A DNA stretch of 64,000 bases from Butyriboletus loyo (taxonomy: Eukaryota > Basidiomycota > Agaricomycetes > Boletales > Boletaceae). The stretch is from the NCBI GenBank assembly GCA_038093515.1, contig JBBPSI010000140.1, positions 1 to 64,000 of the forward strand, read 5' to 3'. Below the pieces are notes generated by a model that saw only the letters and a program-made list of their open reading frames with translations, had not been told where the DNA came from and made no database searches. Shown here one piece after another: positions 32,030 through 43,458 of this stretch (the first letter of the stretch is position 1; each line of letters begins with the position of its first letter). The position numbers were made by a program, and so were the translations under genes.

Positions 32030-32526
32030 TGTTGTAATCGTATATCTTATAACTATCTTTTGCATTTGGACTTCGTCATATTTCTCTTTCAAAGATCACG
32101 TGACTTGGCGCACGTGATCGTGGGATTATACATGTGACCACAGGCTGACTAAGCATATGACGTCATGGTCCAGACTGGCCCAGACTCTATGACATCACGC
32201 CTCATGTATTTAATCTCTGTTTGCTTCTCTTCTTTTTGATCACCGTCGACTTCTATTTCTCATCATCGTCGACCCGTGACTCACTTCGTATATACTTGTA
32301 TAGTAACTAGTCTCACGCACTGCTTGGTCTGTGCGCATTCCCTTGTAATATAAAAGGGCTTGTGGTTGCGGCTAGGATTCCCTAGCTTTAACCACTTGTC
32401 TTATTCACTGGCAACAGTTGAGAGATTAAGGCCTGAGCTATCCTCATTACACTTTGCCAGTTATTGTGTATAGCTGCAACAGTTGCGGAACCCCGTGTGA
32501 CTTGATAACATCATTGTCTCGTAACA
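32030..32526 (+). mobile_element. Solo LTR1b in P1 ORF3
   Basis: This is a 497-bp LTR running from TGTTGTAATCG to CTCGTAACA. Its flanks TTGGG (32025-32029) and TCGGG (32527-32531) are a target duplication differing by one C-to-T change at a CpG. The sense strand is plus. Confidence 0.9.
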
Positions 32527-32796
32527 TCGGGGCACTCGTGATTCCCCTATCATCCTGGACGACAGATCCCCAGCTACCAGCCCACGCCCTACTTGACCTC
32601 GCCTCATCCGCCTGCAGCTCTGCTTCGAGTGCAGGACCGTCGGCCACTTCTGCAGAGAATGCCCAAACTACACTTGTCCATTCTGCCACCAGGTTGCCCT
32701 TGGTCATATACAGGAGTTTTGTCCAGAGCGCGTCTGCAGTCTATGTGGTGCCATTGGCCACATCGTCACCAACTGCACCCTCTGGGACGACATATG

Positions 32797-33315
32797 TGTT
32801 ATAATCATAACATTTATTCGTACACTTTCATTTTGGACTTAGTTGTTTCACTTCAACTTTCACTTTCAAAGGTCACATGACATAGCGCACGTGATCGTGG
32901 GAACTTACATGTGATCTCATGCTGACTAAGCATATGATGTCATGGCCTAGACCAGGCCTAGACTCTATGATGTCACGACACATGTATTTAATCTCCATTT
33001 ACTTCTCTTCGTTTTGATCCCCGCGCCTCGTGTGGTTAATCACCGTTGCGCTTCTCTTCTTTAGTCTAGCCATGTATAGTAGTTCATCACACGCACAGCA
33101 TGGTCTGTGCGCATCTCTGTATAATATATAAAGGCTTGTGGTTAGACTAGGATTCCCTAGTTTTAACCACTTGTCTATTCGCTGGCAACAGTTGAGGATT
33201 AAGTTGAAGCTCCAGTCTTATACCTGCCAGGTACTTGTGTATACCTGCAACTGTAGTGGACCGCTTGTGGCTCGGTATTCACGCTAGCATTCGACTGTGC
33301 ATTGCCTTCACAACA
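32797..33315 (+). mobile_element. Solo LTR1 in P1 ORF3
   Basis: This is a 519-bp LTR running from TGTTATAATCAT to TTCACAACA. Its flanks ATATG (32792-32796) and GTATG (33316-33320) are a duplication that differs by one G-to-A change at a former CpG. GGTCTGTGC is at 33102 and TATATAAAGG at 33125. The sense strand is plus. Confidence 0.9.
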
Positions 33316-33432
33316 GTATGGGCGGACTTCTCTGTCGACGATGCTTACAACAACGACTTCAACAAGGGAGCGTCTCAATGAGGGGAGTTTTCAGGTTGTG
33401 GAGTCAGAGTCTCCACCATGGGAAGGGGGTAA

Positions 33433-33746
33433 TGTTACGGTAGTGGTATACTTTTTCCATCCATTACCACTTGGACTACTTCATTCGCCTAGCCTTTTGC
33501 TAGTGCCCTTTGAGCGGTATGAACTGCTCTAGCTTAGTCACCACTTCCCGCACACAGACGTGCTTTCTTTCATACTCCAGAATCTTCTTTTGTACTCCTT
33601 CCTCATTTGTACTTTCCTTCTCACAACCCGATTAGGAACATGGTCTGTGCGCAGACCTCAGTAGTATAAAGACTCAGTCTTTACACCCATGTACTCTATC
33701 TAGTTCTACACAGTCTCCTGCTAGCAATTAGTTCTCTTCCAGACTC
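33433..33746 (+). repeat. P1 3' LTR, truncated
   Basis: It starts TGTTACGGTAG directly after the polypurine tract (GGGAAGGGGGTAA). Only the first 314 of 426 bases remain; an inverted LTR3 follows and the last 112 bases are not found beyond it. Confidence 0.9.
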
Positions 33747-34565
33747 TGTTACGCTGATAGCGCACAATAGCTAGCAAGCAAGCACTTTATAGGGGCTCGA
33801 GCCTAATGAGGAAATGGCCGACTCGTGTAGATGACACTATCGGGCTTCTGCAGAGCAAGTGTCAGCGAGATGTTGTATGGTGGCGACCAGACGAGATCGA
33901 GCTGAAGCTTATCAGCTCTATTGGCAGATGGGGTATACTGCTAGATTACTATGCACTTGGTAGATGCGTAGAATTAGCTAGAGAAGGCATACTATGCTAA
34001 GTACACTGGTATATATACTAATACATATCGTGCACAGACCGAGCTGTGCATGGCAGCGAGGGCGGAGGGTTATGAGTCGACGTGAGTCATAACGGCGAAA
34101 GATGGAGTGGTAAAGTGCCAGTAACGAGGGAGCGAAGCTCTGAATAATATGGCAACATCGTCAGCGAATGAGAAGATCAGAACACGAAGTGACGATGTCC
34201 ACGAGGTGCGGTCCACAGGGCAAAGAGGACGCAGACAGTGGAGCCCTTGGATACAGGTCTCAACGTGAAGGTACTGACGTGTTGTAATCTAATCACGTGC
34301 TAGTCACGTGATGTAACAAATGTCATTGGTCAAGAAATGAAGGACGTGACAGCTCAACTGTGGGTCTGGCCTGACAGGGCGAGAAGACAGGGGCTATCTT
34401 AGTGTAGTGGCACTAAGACTTGTGGAACGACTGGGAAAGTGGATAACGTCCACTAGGCGACTAGGAGGTGGGCGATGGGTGGCATCGTGAGACGGCAGGG
34501 GTGGCGGGGACGCGTGAGCGTGGGAAAACAAGTGGCAGGGTACGCTTAGGGGTAAAACTGTAATA
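33747..34565 (-). mobile_element. Inverted LTR3 copy without target duplication
   Basis: This is an 819-bp relative of the LTR3 at 21214, in the opposite orientation. Its last bases are GTAATA instead of GTAACA. The flanks (GACTC and CCCGA) do not match. Together with the missing end of the P1 LTR, this suggests a deletion or an exchange here. Confidence 0.85.
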
Positions 34566-36025
34566 CCCGATAGCACCAACCACTACTTCAGATGTTCCAA
34601 CTGCTGACTTCCTGGTGGTCATAACAGGCAAGTTTCCCACTGGCAAGTTGTTACGCTGGGCGCTAACAACTAGAACAGCGAGGAGGCACTCTGGAGTGGC
34701 CTCGAGACTCGTGAAGCGTTTCTGAGCTGGGTCTCAGACTATGTCTTAGTGTGCACACTAAGGAGTCTGGAGTGAAACTAATTGCTAGCAGGTTACTGCG
34801 TAGAACTAGATAGTGTACATGGTATAAAGGCAGAGCCTTTATACTACTGGGGTCTGTGCACAGACCATGTCCCTAATCGAGCCACGAGAAGGGAAGACAC
34901 AAATACGGAAGGAATACTCTAGAAAGTTCCGGAGTATGAGAGAAAGCACGTCCGTGCGCGAGAAATGATGACTAAGTACGAATGGTTGTTACCGTTCAAG
35001 TGGAACTAGCAAAAGGCTAGGTGAATGTAATAGTCCTAACGGTAGAGGGGAGAAAAAGTAGAGTACTACCGTAACACAAGTCTAGAGTCAATGAAGAAAC
35101 TGCTTGCATCTCTTCTCTGATTACACTCTTGTCCCCTATACCAGGCCCTGGCACTCCAACAACACCCTCAGTCCCATCAGCGGTAGTGGATATATCTGAT
35201 GCATTGCCTCTCATTTCATCTGCAAATACCACCCTTTTGACATCAAGTCTTTCTGTTCCACCTTGGACTCCCACTTTGGATTCCAACACCAAACCATTGA
35301 CTGGCCCTCCAGCATTACCTCTGATCTTGTCAATGGTAACCCAAGGAGCTGCCACTTTGGACTCTAACATGGAACCATCAATGGGTCACACAACTGAAGT
35401 CCTCACCAGAACATCCAAGGATGCTGCATCCACTCCGATTATCATCAATCCAAGGTACAGTTTCATTTCATCTGTGATCAGTATACTAATGAGCCAATAG
35501 TGCAAACCTGGCAAAGAGGTCTGTTATCCTCAAGCTTCCTCCTCTCCCCCCCATGCCCAAGTCTGTGGCTAAAGACAAAAACAAAGGCAATGAGAGCAAT
35601 GAGGAAGGCATTGGGGGGAGCAGCAACTCATCAAACAGCAAAGGCAAAGTGAACTCTAACTGGAAGATGTGACCAACAAAAAACAAGATGGCATAGTAAG
35701 TCATCAGTGGCTCACTACTAACTACCAATAATACAAGTCCTAGTAATTTGTGTGCTTCATGCTGGCTTGTGCAAATCAATGATAATGGAACTTGCAATGA
35801 GTTCTGTGCATACTGGAACCATCAACTCAATGAGCAGCAGCATGAGGTATGAACATATTTTTTCTACTAGTATATCTATTACTAACTTTAGTTCCTTGAG
35901 GCATACAAAAACAAGGCTGAAGAACTGGTAGGTCATCCAGATGCTCTGTTTGATGTGTGCTGACACTAGTACAGGTGGACAAAAAAGCATGGGACAACAC
36001 TGTGTCCAAAGGAACACTTCACTAG
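34566..36025 (+). CDS. 3' part of an unknown Ser/Thr/Pro-rich gene, split by a solo LTR2
   Basis: With the LTR at 34649-35076 removed, one frame reads from IAPTTTSDVPTADFLVVITG through NEETACISSLITLLSPIPGP and a Ser/Pro/Thr-rich stretch to an intron (GT 35455, AG 35500). It then reads VILKLPPLPPMPKSVAKDKN, a Lys/Asn/Ser-rich segment and GKVNSNWKM. A likely further intron leads to INDNGTCNEFCAYWNHQLNE, then FLEAYKNKAEEL and DKKAWDNTVSKGTLH, ending at a TAG near 36023-36025. The C-terminal Cys-containing block may be a small domain, but I do not recognise it. The 5' part was lost at the LTR3 junction. Codon use is unremarkable. Probably a relic. Confidence 0.5.
34649..35076 (-). mobile_element. 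Solo LTR2, TSD CAAGT
   Basis: This is a 428-bp LTR2 copy with perfect duplications CAAGT at 34644-34648 and 35077-35081, in the minus orientation. It sits inside the open frame of the unknown gene. Confidence 0.95.
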
Positions 36026-36978
36026 ATTCACTAGTCAGTTGCTCTCTTGTGTTCAACTTGTCACTCTCCAGTCTCTGACTCCAATTTTCTCTCTCATTTG
36101 CCAGTTATTTCGTCTCTCAGCCAACTCCAGGATCTCCCATTGGACATGTCTCGCCTCCCTTACACATCATCTCATTCAAGTTGTTCTTTCTCCAACATTG
36201 TCTTCCCTACATGCACTCATCTTTGCTCACTCAAAGTATGCAGAGGGTCGGTCACAGTGTAATAGTACAGCTTTACCTGTAGATAGCATATACCAGCAGA
36301 TGTCGTATGTAGTTGCTCACATCATAAATGGTCATTTGTGAGCAGCTCGAAGCAGAACATTTGATCATCAGTGAGCATTTCACATCAGATACCCCTGGAT
36401 GCAAATAACATATGAGGACATTGGTAATCAGTTGTGAGCATACATACCGCACGATCATGGACATTTAGAAATGCTGCTGCTAGAATCTGCTCTGCTATGT
36501 CGTACATCAGAAAATCATTTATAGTCAGAAATCATACTGTATAAGTATACATAACATTCCCGTTTTATTAGCAACTTCTGCTACATTATGATTACTTGTG
36601 TACCGAACAAGAAAACATGTCCAGACATGTCCGGACCCACGCAATCATATCCACTTTTCACTGGGGTTGAATATGGATATGGCAACGTGGTGGTCCTACG
36701 TGTCACTTTAGGGTAAGCTCTTTGCGGACTTTCTGCGACCGATAGTACACTTGACCAGGATCCAACTCGTCTCCAGCCCTGTTCCCACTTGAAGGTAAGC
36801 TGTTCCGTTCACCTAGCCACCGCCCTCGCCTGTTGTTACCCACTACGTAGAAGTACCGACACGAATAACTGTTCATAATATTCACAGGCTGGCACCTCAG
36901 GTGCATGGAAGACAAGTTTACAAGCTACCCATTTCCTCCGAAATTCAAAGGGGTTCTAAACTTGTCTCAAAGCAAATG
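36026..36978. other. No recognised gene
   Basis: Low-complexity AT-rich sequence with short frames on both strands; none shows a motif. From about 36600 the sequence becomes GC-richer and resembles the flank of the gene family that follows. Confidence 0.4.
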
Positions 36979-37004
36979 TTCAATACACCGGATAGGTGAT
37001 ATAA
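36979..37004 (+). promoter_or_regulatory. Putative core promoter of copy A
   Basis: The block starting TTCAATACACCGGATAGG and ending GATATAA lies 65 bp upstream of the copy A start. It is kept almost base for base upstream of copies B (43434-43458), C (47413-47438) and E (53585-53610), while the rest of the flank varies. The end GATATAA may serve as a TATA element. Confidence 0.55.
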
Positions 37005-37069
37005 CTGCCAGCTGAACTGATCGCTGAATCACTGCAAAATCTCCCTCTGTTTGACTCTGAATCTTTCCC

Positions 37070-38901
37070 ATGTCCTCTGACCCGCAATCTGCTTTGGAGC
37101 TTCTCCAGATGTCTAACTATGTATCCCGTGCGCTTACTCATACCTTCCGTCGACGATCAATCTTATAGACCAGCGCAGTTGCTCTCATCACTGCTGTTGT
37201 GTATGATTATTGTGAGTGATGCTGACAGTGCACATGCTATGCTTTTCACGCTGAACTGGGTGTTGCAATCCTATCACTGTAGTCCTCACCTTTTCGAGAG
37301 AGGTATGCTATTACATCACACTGCCATCATATTTGCGTGTCTGCTAATAATATTCAAAGGTGGACTATGTTTGGGTAAGGAACCAACAATTATCAAGCAA
37401 TTAGTAGGTCCCTGACAGCCTAACAGCATAAACCCTGGACCTGGGTCTCTACAATGTTTGTTCTGGTGCGTGTGAAAGTTCAGGGAACCACATTGCACAT
37501 TCTAAATCCGCGGTTCTGTAGGTTCGTTATGTCGGTCTTTCGTCCACTATGTACGTCGACTATTGCTATGAAGCATAGAAGATTATACAACTAATGGTTA
37601 CTCCGTGGTCAAGTCTTTATGGGTACTGTATGTTCGGAATTGTATTGGAGGTCGATTTGGCTGATCAGATATATTTGCAGTTATGAGAACCTTTCTCCCT
37701 GGCCCCGTCAAAGTCAGTTTTTCTGCTTTGCACCTTGTCTGTCGTTGATGACGGTCTTCTGTCTAGACGTATGCATCTAAATTGCAATTGAAAGCTATAT
37801 TGATAACAGTTGCATAGATGTAAGCAGATTGATTTGTTGCCTACGACACAATCAGCACGAGACATGGATATTCCAAAGGCACCATAATAATGATGGTAAC
37901 TCTCTGGGAGTTCGAAATATTCATGAATGCTGCTGATTGTGAGTCACTGTACCCACTAATTCCTTTCCCTTGACCATGATTCCCACTACAGTCGTAATGA
38001 TCCTACGTGTGTATGCAATGTGGAACCGATCCAAATGCATTCTTTGGGTCCTCCTGTTCATCTACGTGCTACAGGTGATCTGTTCCTCTGTTTATACGGG
38101 CATATACGAGAATCCCAGTACCTACAACTCTGGTACGTCCCGTGCTAAACTGGATGTGTTACTGTGTCTCATAAACGTGACCCTTTGTTATCTTCCACCC
38201 ATTTCTCCAGTCACAGTTGTTCAACTTATCAATGTCTCGTATTGCAATACCTTCGTCAACGCTCCATCCAAGACTCTCGCGTATTTCAGAATCCCGCGTT
38301 TTATTCTCAGTGCTACGCTTTTGGTACTCGCTGTTATGCAAACCTGCAAGCAGTCGGTCGAGATGTACAAAGCAACCAAGCAGTGGCAACCTAATCGATA
38401 CATGCATCAACTGGTCAGAGATGGAGTTGTTTACTTCGTTGTGTGCGTCTCGCTTTTCTACTCCCTGTAGATTACACTCGCCCATGCATCCTACCCTCGC
38501 GTGCTTGCCCAACAACTAACCACTCAGTTTCTTTCTTCTGAACCGCTAGAAATACGCTCTACAATTTGAATACTTCAGTCAACACGCAGTCCTCACCAAA
38601 CAGCGGTTCGGTGATCTTCTTGAGCTTTGTGTCTCTCGTAACCATATGCCCTATGATGCCGCGGTTCATCATCAGCGTGCGAGAGCTGTATGACCGTGAC
38701 CTTCGTAGGAGCCGGGAGGGTGTTGACACCGGATTCGGTGCGTTTTCGCAGCCCGTTGCCAGTGAAGATGCTGTCGTGTCTGCGATCACATTCGCAGATG
38801 TCACCCCGGGACAGGATCAGGTCGTGGAAGGGGGGGCGGACGGATCGGAGGCGATTCGACTCGAGCCGTTGGGAGACGTTGACAATACGCGTCGGGTTTA
38901 A
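37070..38901 (+). pseudogene. DUF6533-like membrane protein, copy A (frameshifted)
   Basis: This is a multi-exon gene. Exon 1 (37070-37127) codes for an MSSDxQSALELLQ-like start and NYVS. Following short exons give the pattern VVYDY-FLTFSRE-VDYVW-KPWTWVSTMFVL-VRYVGL, typical of the N-terminal domain of basidiomycete DUF6533 proteins. The last exon starts at 37992: VMILRVYAMWNRSK, then hydrophobic segments around WVLLFIYVLQVICSSVYTGI, IPRFILSATLLVLAVMQ and VVYFVVCVSLFYSL. A TAG at 38468-38470 with a short deletion ends the frame. The C-terminus continues in another frame (FVSLVTICPMMPRFIISVRE to the TAA at 38899). These are predicted multi-pass membrane proteins of unknown role. Confidence 0.7.
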
Positions 38902-40864
38902 ACGAGAATAAGTTTGGGTTGAGACCGGGGACGAGGAGGGCGTTGAAAAATTAGAGGATGGTTGTATTTCGACTCGGATCGATAGTTATGTTAGCTCTGC
39001 ATATGTCTCGTCGTATCTCCCAACTCTGCACAGACATGTCTCGAGGGAGCTTCTTCGCGGGCACCGTGGGGTTTTAGGTCTTGTGAGTGGTGGCACCAGC
39101 GGCTCTTTCCGAGGCAACATTTGGTATGTACAGCCCGGACGACGCATGGTCGGTATTGAGCATTCGCGGCATGCTAGAACAGCGATGCCAGTGTCGGCGC
39201 CGGACGAAGAAAACACGATGCTTTCCGTCGTCCGCGAGTATTCGTCGAACCCATCGATCTCCATCCTTCATGATGTCCACACCGCCCCAACCTCCAGCCA
39301 TTTTCCGTTTGAGCTTGAATGCGACATCCCCAACGCCTTGCCACGCCATTTCTGTCCCACCATTTTATCCGTCGTTCCTTCCCATTCTAGCCATTCCCCG
39401 CCGAATCTGTCCGTTCCCAAATCGCCTGCGGTAATCCAGGGGAGACGTTTCAAACGAATTGCCCTTGCAGGCTGAAACGTCTCCCCTGGATTACCTCGAG
39501 CGTTTTTCTTCGTGCGAATTGACGACCCGGCGGTACAGCCGACCGTTGTCCAACAACAATAGGTGGTTGTGTGAGGAACTGATAGCTTTGTCTTTGGTAC
39601 CTTCAATGGCGGAGTTACTCCCCCCACGACGGCTTCTGGCCCATTCACACTCGGGTCGGGTGGGAATTTACTGTTGACGCCCCTCTGCAAACGGGGGAGC
39701 ATTGTGAATCGAGGTCTCGTTCCCCTCTTGCAAAGTTCCTCTTCGACAGATAGCCATGTCAGTCAAGCGCAGGCTCTCTGGTTCGTCCCATTGTTCGCTG
39801 GGGTTCCTTAGTTGGGGGCCGACAGTGACACGGCTGGCGAGATCGGCGTGTACCTACTGAATTCATTGCAGCATTTCGGGTTGTCAGTCCACATGCACGA
39901 GGTGGTTAGATTGAGCCGACGGGTGAGTAAGCCCCGTCGCCCCACTACATTTCGTCGTCCTTCCTCACTTTTGCGTACGTTGATTTTCAGTGTCGTTTTG
40001 ACCGTAAACTGCTCATCCTACCATGACATGTGATAATTGTATGCGCAACGATAGATCCCTGGGTGCAAGCTATACATTACATCGCGTCGATACTCACACG
40101 GCTTCCGTCTACCGTCACCCTGCCTGGTGCACTATGGTGCATCGAACGCGGCTCAAATGTCCAGTATAAAACATATGCATATATGTATACTATGTTGATC
40201 TGAACGATGTACGTAAATATTCTTACCGTTGGCATCTCTTTCATTTATCGCCGTGTTGTATCTCACTATTTTGTTTAACAAATCCCAGAAGTATTCATTA
40301 CACATGTCGTTGGCAACCCCAGCTGTCTTCCGCACTCCATGCTGCACGATACGAATACATTCACGTTTTCTCTCTTTAATACGGCTTTCTCATCCTCTGG
40401 TGTACTCAGAAAAGCACTCTATGCTCGCCCGTGATGTTCACGAATCGGGCAAACCAGGTCGTCAGAGGTAGCACTTTTCCCGGGCAGTGGGATATCACCG
40501 TGTGGCGGCATCCGCATAGCGTCATCGGGGAGCCAGACTCTAGGTGTTCGAATTCAGACCCGATCCTGTATCCGCACGTCACTCTGACCATATCGTTGCA
40601 GGGTGGGTGGAGCGCGTTCGCGGTCGTCTTGGACGACGATTTGTACTACGCACGGCGACACTTATTTCCGCGACGCTTCCGCAATGAGGGCCAGAGTGAC
40701 GTGATCAATTGCGCCGTCTGTACGGTGGTCGTGAGGCGCACTGGGTCAGGAAACAAAATATACGATTCGATGTGTGCGATCACGATATCCGAACATCCGG
40801 GGTTCAAACATCCATTCATTCCAGAGGTAAACCGTCACGTATTACTGCTTCTCTTGCACCTGCC
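38902..40864. repeat. Duplicated block, paralogous to about 49640-50980; gene relics
   Basis: Long stretches match the region right of copy C, for example the text around GAATTCATTGCAGCATTTCGGG (39860-39890 and 50000-50030) and the ORF text near 40270-40600 versus 50520-50930. A plus-strand frame at 40431-40907 reads VVRGSTFPGQWDITVWRHPH and later DDDLYYARRHLFPRRF. A minus-strand frame spans 39268-39702. None matches a family I know. Frames are broken differently in the two copies, so these are probably relics. Confidence 0.5.
39431..39494. repeat. Perfect inverted repeat, 22-bp arms and 20-bp loop
   Basis: The left arm (39431-39452) begins GTAATCCAGGGGAGACG. The right arm (39473-39494) is its exact reverse complement and ends CCCCTGGATTAC. 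The paralogous block near 49740 has only the right-arm text. The hairpin therefore arose in this copy only. Confidence 0.9.
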
Positions 40865-41232
40865 ATGTCCTCCGACTTACAGTCTGCTTTGGAGTTGCTC
40901 CAGCTGAGTAACTATGTCTCCCGTACTATGGTCGCTCATACCCTCAGTCGATGATTAATCTTACAGACCAAGACATTCGTTACCGTCACTGCAGTTGTAT
41001 ATGATTATCGTGAGTGATGCTTACGCACACACCAGTTTCCATTGCAATGCCTCCACTTCGGTCCCCACCTTCTCGAGAGAGGTACGTTATTGCGCCTTTC
41101 ACATCTTATCTATTGATTGAAGTTCGGTTATGTATGGGGAAGGAAGCGACGATTATAGATGTATGCCCATGACGGTGTCACAGCGCAAACCCTGGACCTC
41201 CACAATCTTTATTCTGGTGGACAAGCACCCCG
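40865..41232 (+). pseudogene. DUF6533-like gene fragment, copy G (first exons only)
   Basis: The ATG at 40865 starts MSSDLQSALELLQLSNYVS. The second exon gives FVTVTAVVYDY and the third the FSRE block, followed by a VMYGE-like remnant of VDYVW and a KPWTSTIFILV remnant near 41195-41230. The rest is missing. The fragment ends close to the 3' end of copy B, which lies on the other strand. Confidence 0.7.
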
Positions 41233-41543
41233 CCATTTGTTTCTTTCGGCTTGCCATATCACAGGCCCACGCATAAGTTGACTACAAATATGACCTTGGT
41301 AGACGCCCAATATCGACATTCCAGACATTATTCACGTGCGATAACCTAGGAAGCGAATACAAGACGGAGAGTGCACTGGAAACGTATCCGATCAGTATGC
41401 ACATTGAGCTCACAAGACGATGCATACGCATACGTGCAATACATATCCGATTCACCATCCAAAGTACCACCATTCCGATTCCCTACGATTTACCATTCCA
41501 CCAGCGCTATTGCTCGTCCCGGGTTTCTACCCAAAATTCTCGT

Positions 41544-43368
41544 TTAAACCTGGCGCGTATTGTCAATGTTTCCCAACGGTTCGAGTCGAATCGCCTCTGA
41601 TTCGTTTGTGTCCCCTTGCACGACCTGACCCTGTCCCGGGGTGACATCTACGAATGTGATCGCAGACACGGTAGCATCTTCACCGGCAACGGGCTGCGAC
41701 AACACACCGAATCCGGTGTCAACACCCTCCCAGCTCCTACGAAGGTCACGGTCATACAGCTCTCGCACGCTGATGATGAACCGCGGCATCATAGGGAATA
41801 TGGTTACGCAAGACAGCAAGGTCCAGAAGAGTAGCCCAACGCTGTTTTGTGATGACTCGATGTTGAGTACATTAATCACATTGAAGAGCGTATTTCTGGT
41901 AGTTCAAAAGAAAGAAACTGAGTGGTTAGTCGACGGGCAAGCACTCGAGAGTAGCATGTACGGGGAAATGTAATCATGACGAACGAGAGCGTGTGGAAAA
42001 GCGAGACGCACACGAAGAAGTAAACAATTCCATCACTGACGAGTTGATGCATGTACCGATTAGGCTGCCACCGCTTGGTTGCTTTGTACATCTCGACTGA
42101 CTGTTTGCAGGTTTGCATAACAGCGAGAACTACAAGCGTGGCACAGAGGATAAATCGCGGGATTCTGAAATACGTGAAAGTCGCCTTGGAGGAAGTATTG
42201 TCGAGGAAAGGGCAAAAAGTGAAATCGGCGAGTTGAGCAACTGTCACTGGAGAAATTAACGAAGGGCCACCATCGTGAGATGCAGTGACACATGCAGTAA
42301 AGCTCGGGACGTACTAAATTTGTAGGTGCTGGGATTGTAGTAAATGCCTGTATAAACAACGGCACAAATCACCTGTGGCACGTAGATGAACAGCAGGACC
42401 CAAAGAATCCATTTGGATCGATTCCACATTGCATACACCCGCAGGACCATAACCACTGTGATTAAAACCGCAGTCGGAGGTCAGGAATCAGCGAGGGTGC
42501 AGTGACTTACAGTCAGCAGCATTATAAAATATTTCGAACCCCCAGAAAAATACCACAATTAGTATGGTACCTTTGGAGTATTCATCTCTCATACTGACAG
42601 TGGCAAGTAATAAACGAATCCACTTACATCTATGCAATTGTTATCAATACAAATTTCAGTGGCAATTTAGATGCATACGTCTACACAGAAGACCTTCAAA
42701 TCAACGACAGACAAGGTGCGAAGCAGAAAAACTGACTGTTATGGGGCCAGGAAGAAAGGAAGTACCCACTGCAAGTATATCTGATCAGCTCAATCGACCT
42801 CCAATACAATTCTGAACATACCGAACGCATAAGAACTTGATCACGGATCAACCGTTAGCTATATAATCTTCTATTCATCATAGGAACAATCGACATACAT
42901 AACAGAATAAAGACCGAAATACCGAACCTACAGACCTGTGAATTCAAAATGTACAATGGGGTTCCCTGGAATTTCACACGCACCAGAACAAAATTCGTTG
43001 AGACCCGGGTCCAGGGCCTGCACTGTGAGACTGTCAGGGACCTAGCTCGCTCGATAATTGTTGGTTCCTTACCCATATATAGTCTACCTTTGAATATTGT
43101 CAGCGCACAGAAATGATGCACAGAGTGTAATAACATGCCTCTCTCGAAAGGGTGAGGACTACGGTGGTGGGATCGCAATGCTCACTTCAGCGTGAAAAGG
43201 ATAGCGTGTGCACAAGCATCACTCACAATAATCGTATACAACAGCAGTGACGATAACAACTGCGCTGGTCTATAAGATTAATCATTGACAGAAGGTATGA
43301 ACGAGCACACGGGATAGATAGTTATTGATCTGGATAAACTCCAAAGCAGACTGCAGGTCAGAGGGCAT
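41544..43368 (-). pseudogene. DUF6533-like membrane protein, copy B (frameshifted)
   Basis: The ATG is at 43366-43368 (MPSDLQSALEF). The short-exon pattern matches the other copies. Intron 3 begins with GC (43138-43137). The last exon starts VMVLRVYAMWNRSKWILWVL near 42456. It is broken near 42256 by a deletion of about ten bases after the LHLTMVALR segment, and again near 41876. The end reads MMPRFIISVRELYDRDLRRS to NIDNTRQV, with TAA at 41544-41546. The promoter block is present at 43434-43458. Not functional. Confidence 0.7.
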
Positions 43369-43433
43369 GGAAAAGATTCAGAGTTGAAGAGAGGGAGGTT
43401 TTCCAGCGTTTCAGTGATGAATTCTCCTGGCTG

Positions 43434-43458
43434 TTATATCGCCTATCTGATGTATTGA
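43434..43458 (-). promoter_or_regulatory. Putative core promoter of copy B
   Basis: On the minus strand this reads TCAATACATCAGATAGGCG followed by ATATAA. It differs from copies A, C and E at a few bases and lies 65 bp upstream of the ATG. Confidence 0.5.

Larger units (their letters stand above)
31102..33381 (+). pseudogene. P1 ORF3 with three zinc knuckles, split by two solo LTRs
   Basis: The ATG is at 31102-31104, nine bases after the pol stop. It begins MAIPPAENNASEDNLPLPPQ and shares the N-terminal block MDFTGDYVLRTLASLYCSYA with M1. A TGA at about 31864 interrupts the linker. LTR1b (32030-32526) and LTR1 (32797-33315) split the 3' half. Between them lie CFECRTVGHFCREC, CPFCHQVALGHIQEFC and CSLCGAIGHIVTNC. 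The frame rejoins after the second LTR as VWADF and ends with TGA at 33379-33381. The retained knuckles in a dead copy match those of M1 and M2. Confidence 0.82.
16369..33746 (+). mobile_element. Chromovirus P1 (Ty3, chromodomain), host of nested insertions
   Basis: P1 has LTR, gag, pol, ORF3 and a partial 3' LTR in plus orientation. It was successively split by a solo LTR2 in gag (17756-18181), the complete element M1 in RNase H (20442-28850), LTR1 in pol (29056-29578), and LTR1b and LTR1 in ORF3 (32030-32526 and 32797-33315). Its 3' LTR is cut off at 33746 by an inverted LTR3. Without insertions it is about the size of M1. In-frame stops in gag, pol and ORF3 show it is dead. By nesting it is the oldest element of this stack. 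Confidence 0.9.

Noticed and set aside
40550..40600. A tRNA gene suggested by GGTGTTCGAATTCAGACCC
   Set aside because: No acceptor or D-arm pairing around it. The same text occurs at 50860-50885 as part of a duplicated coding relic.
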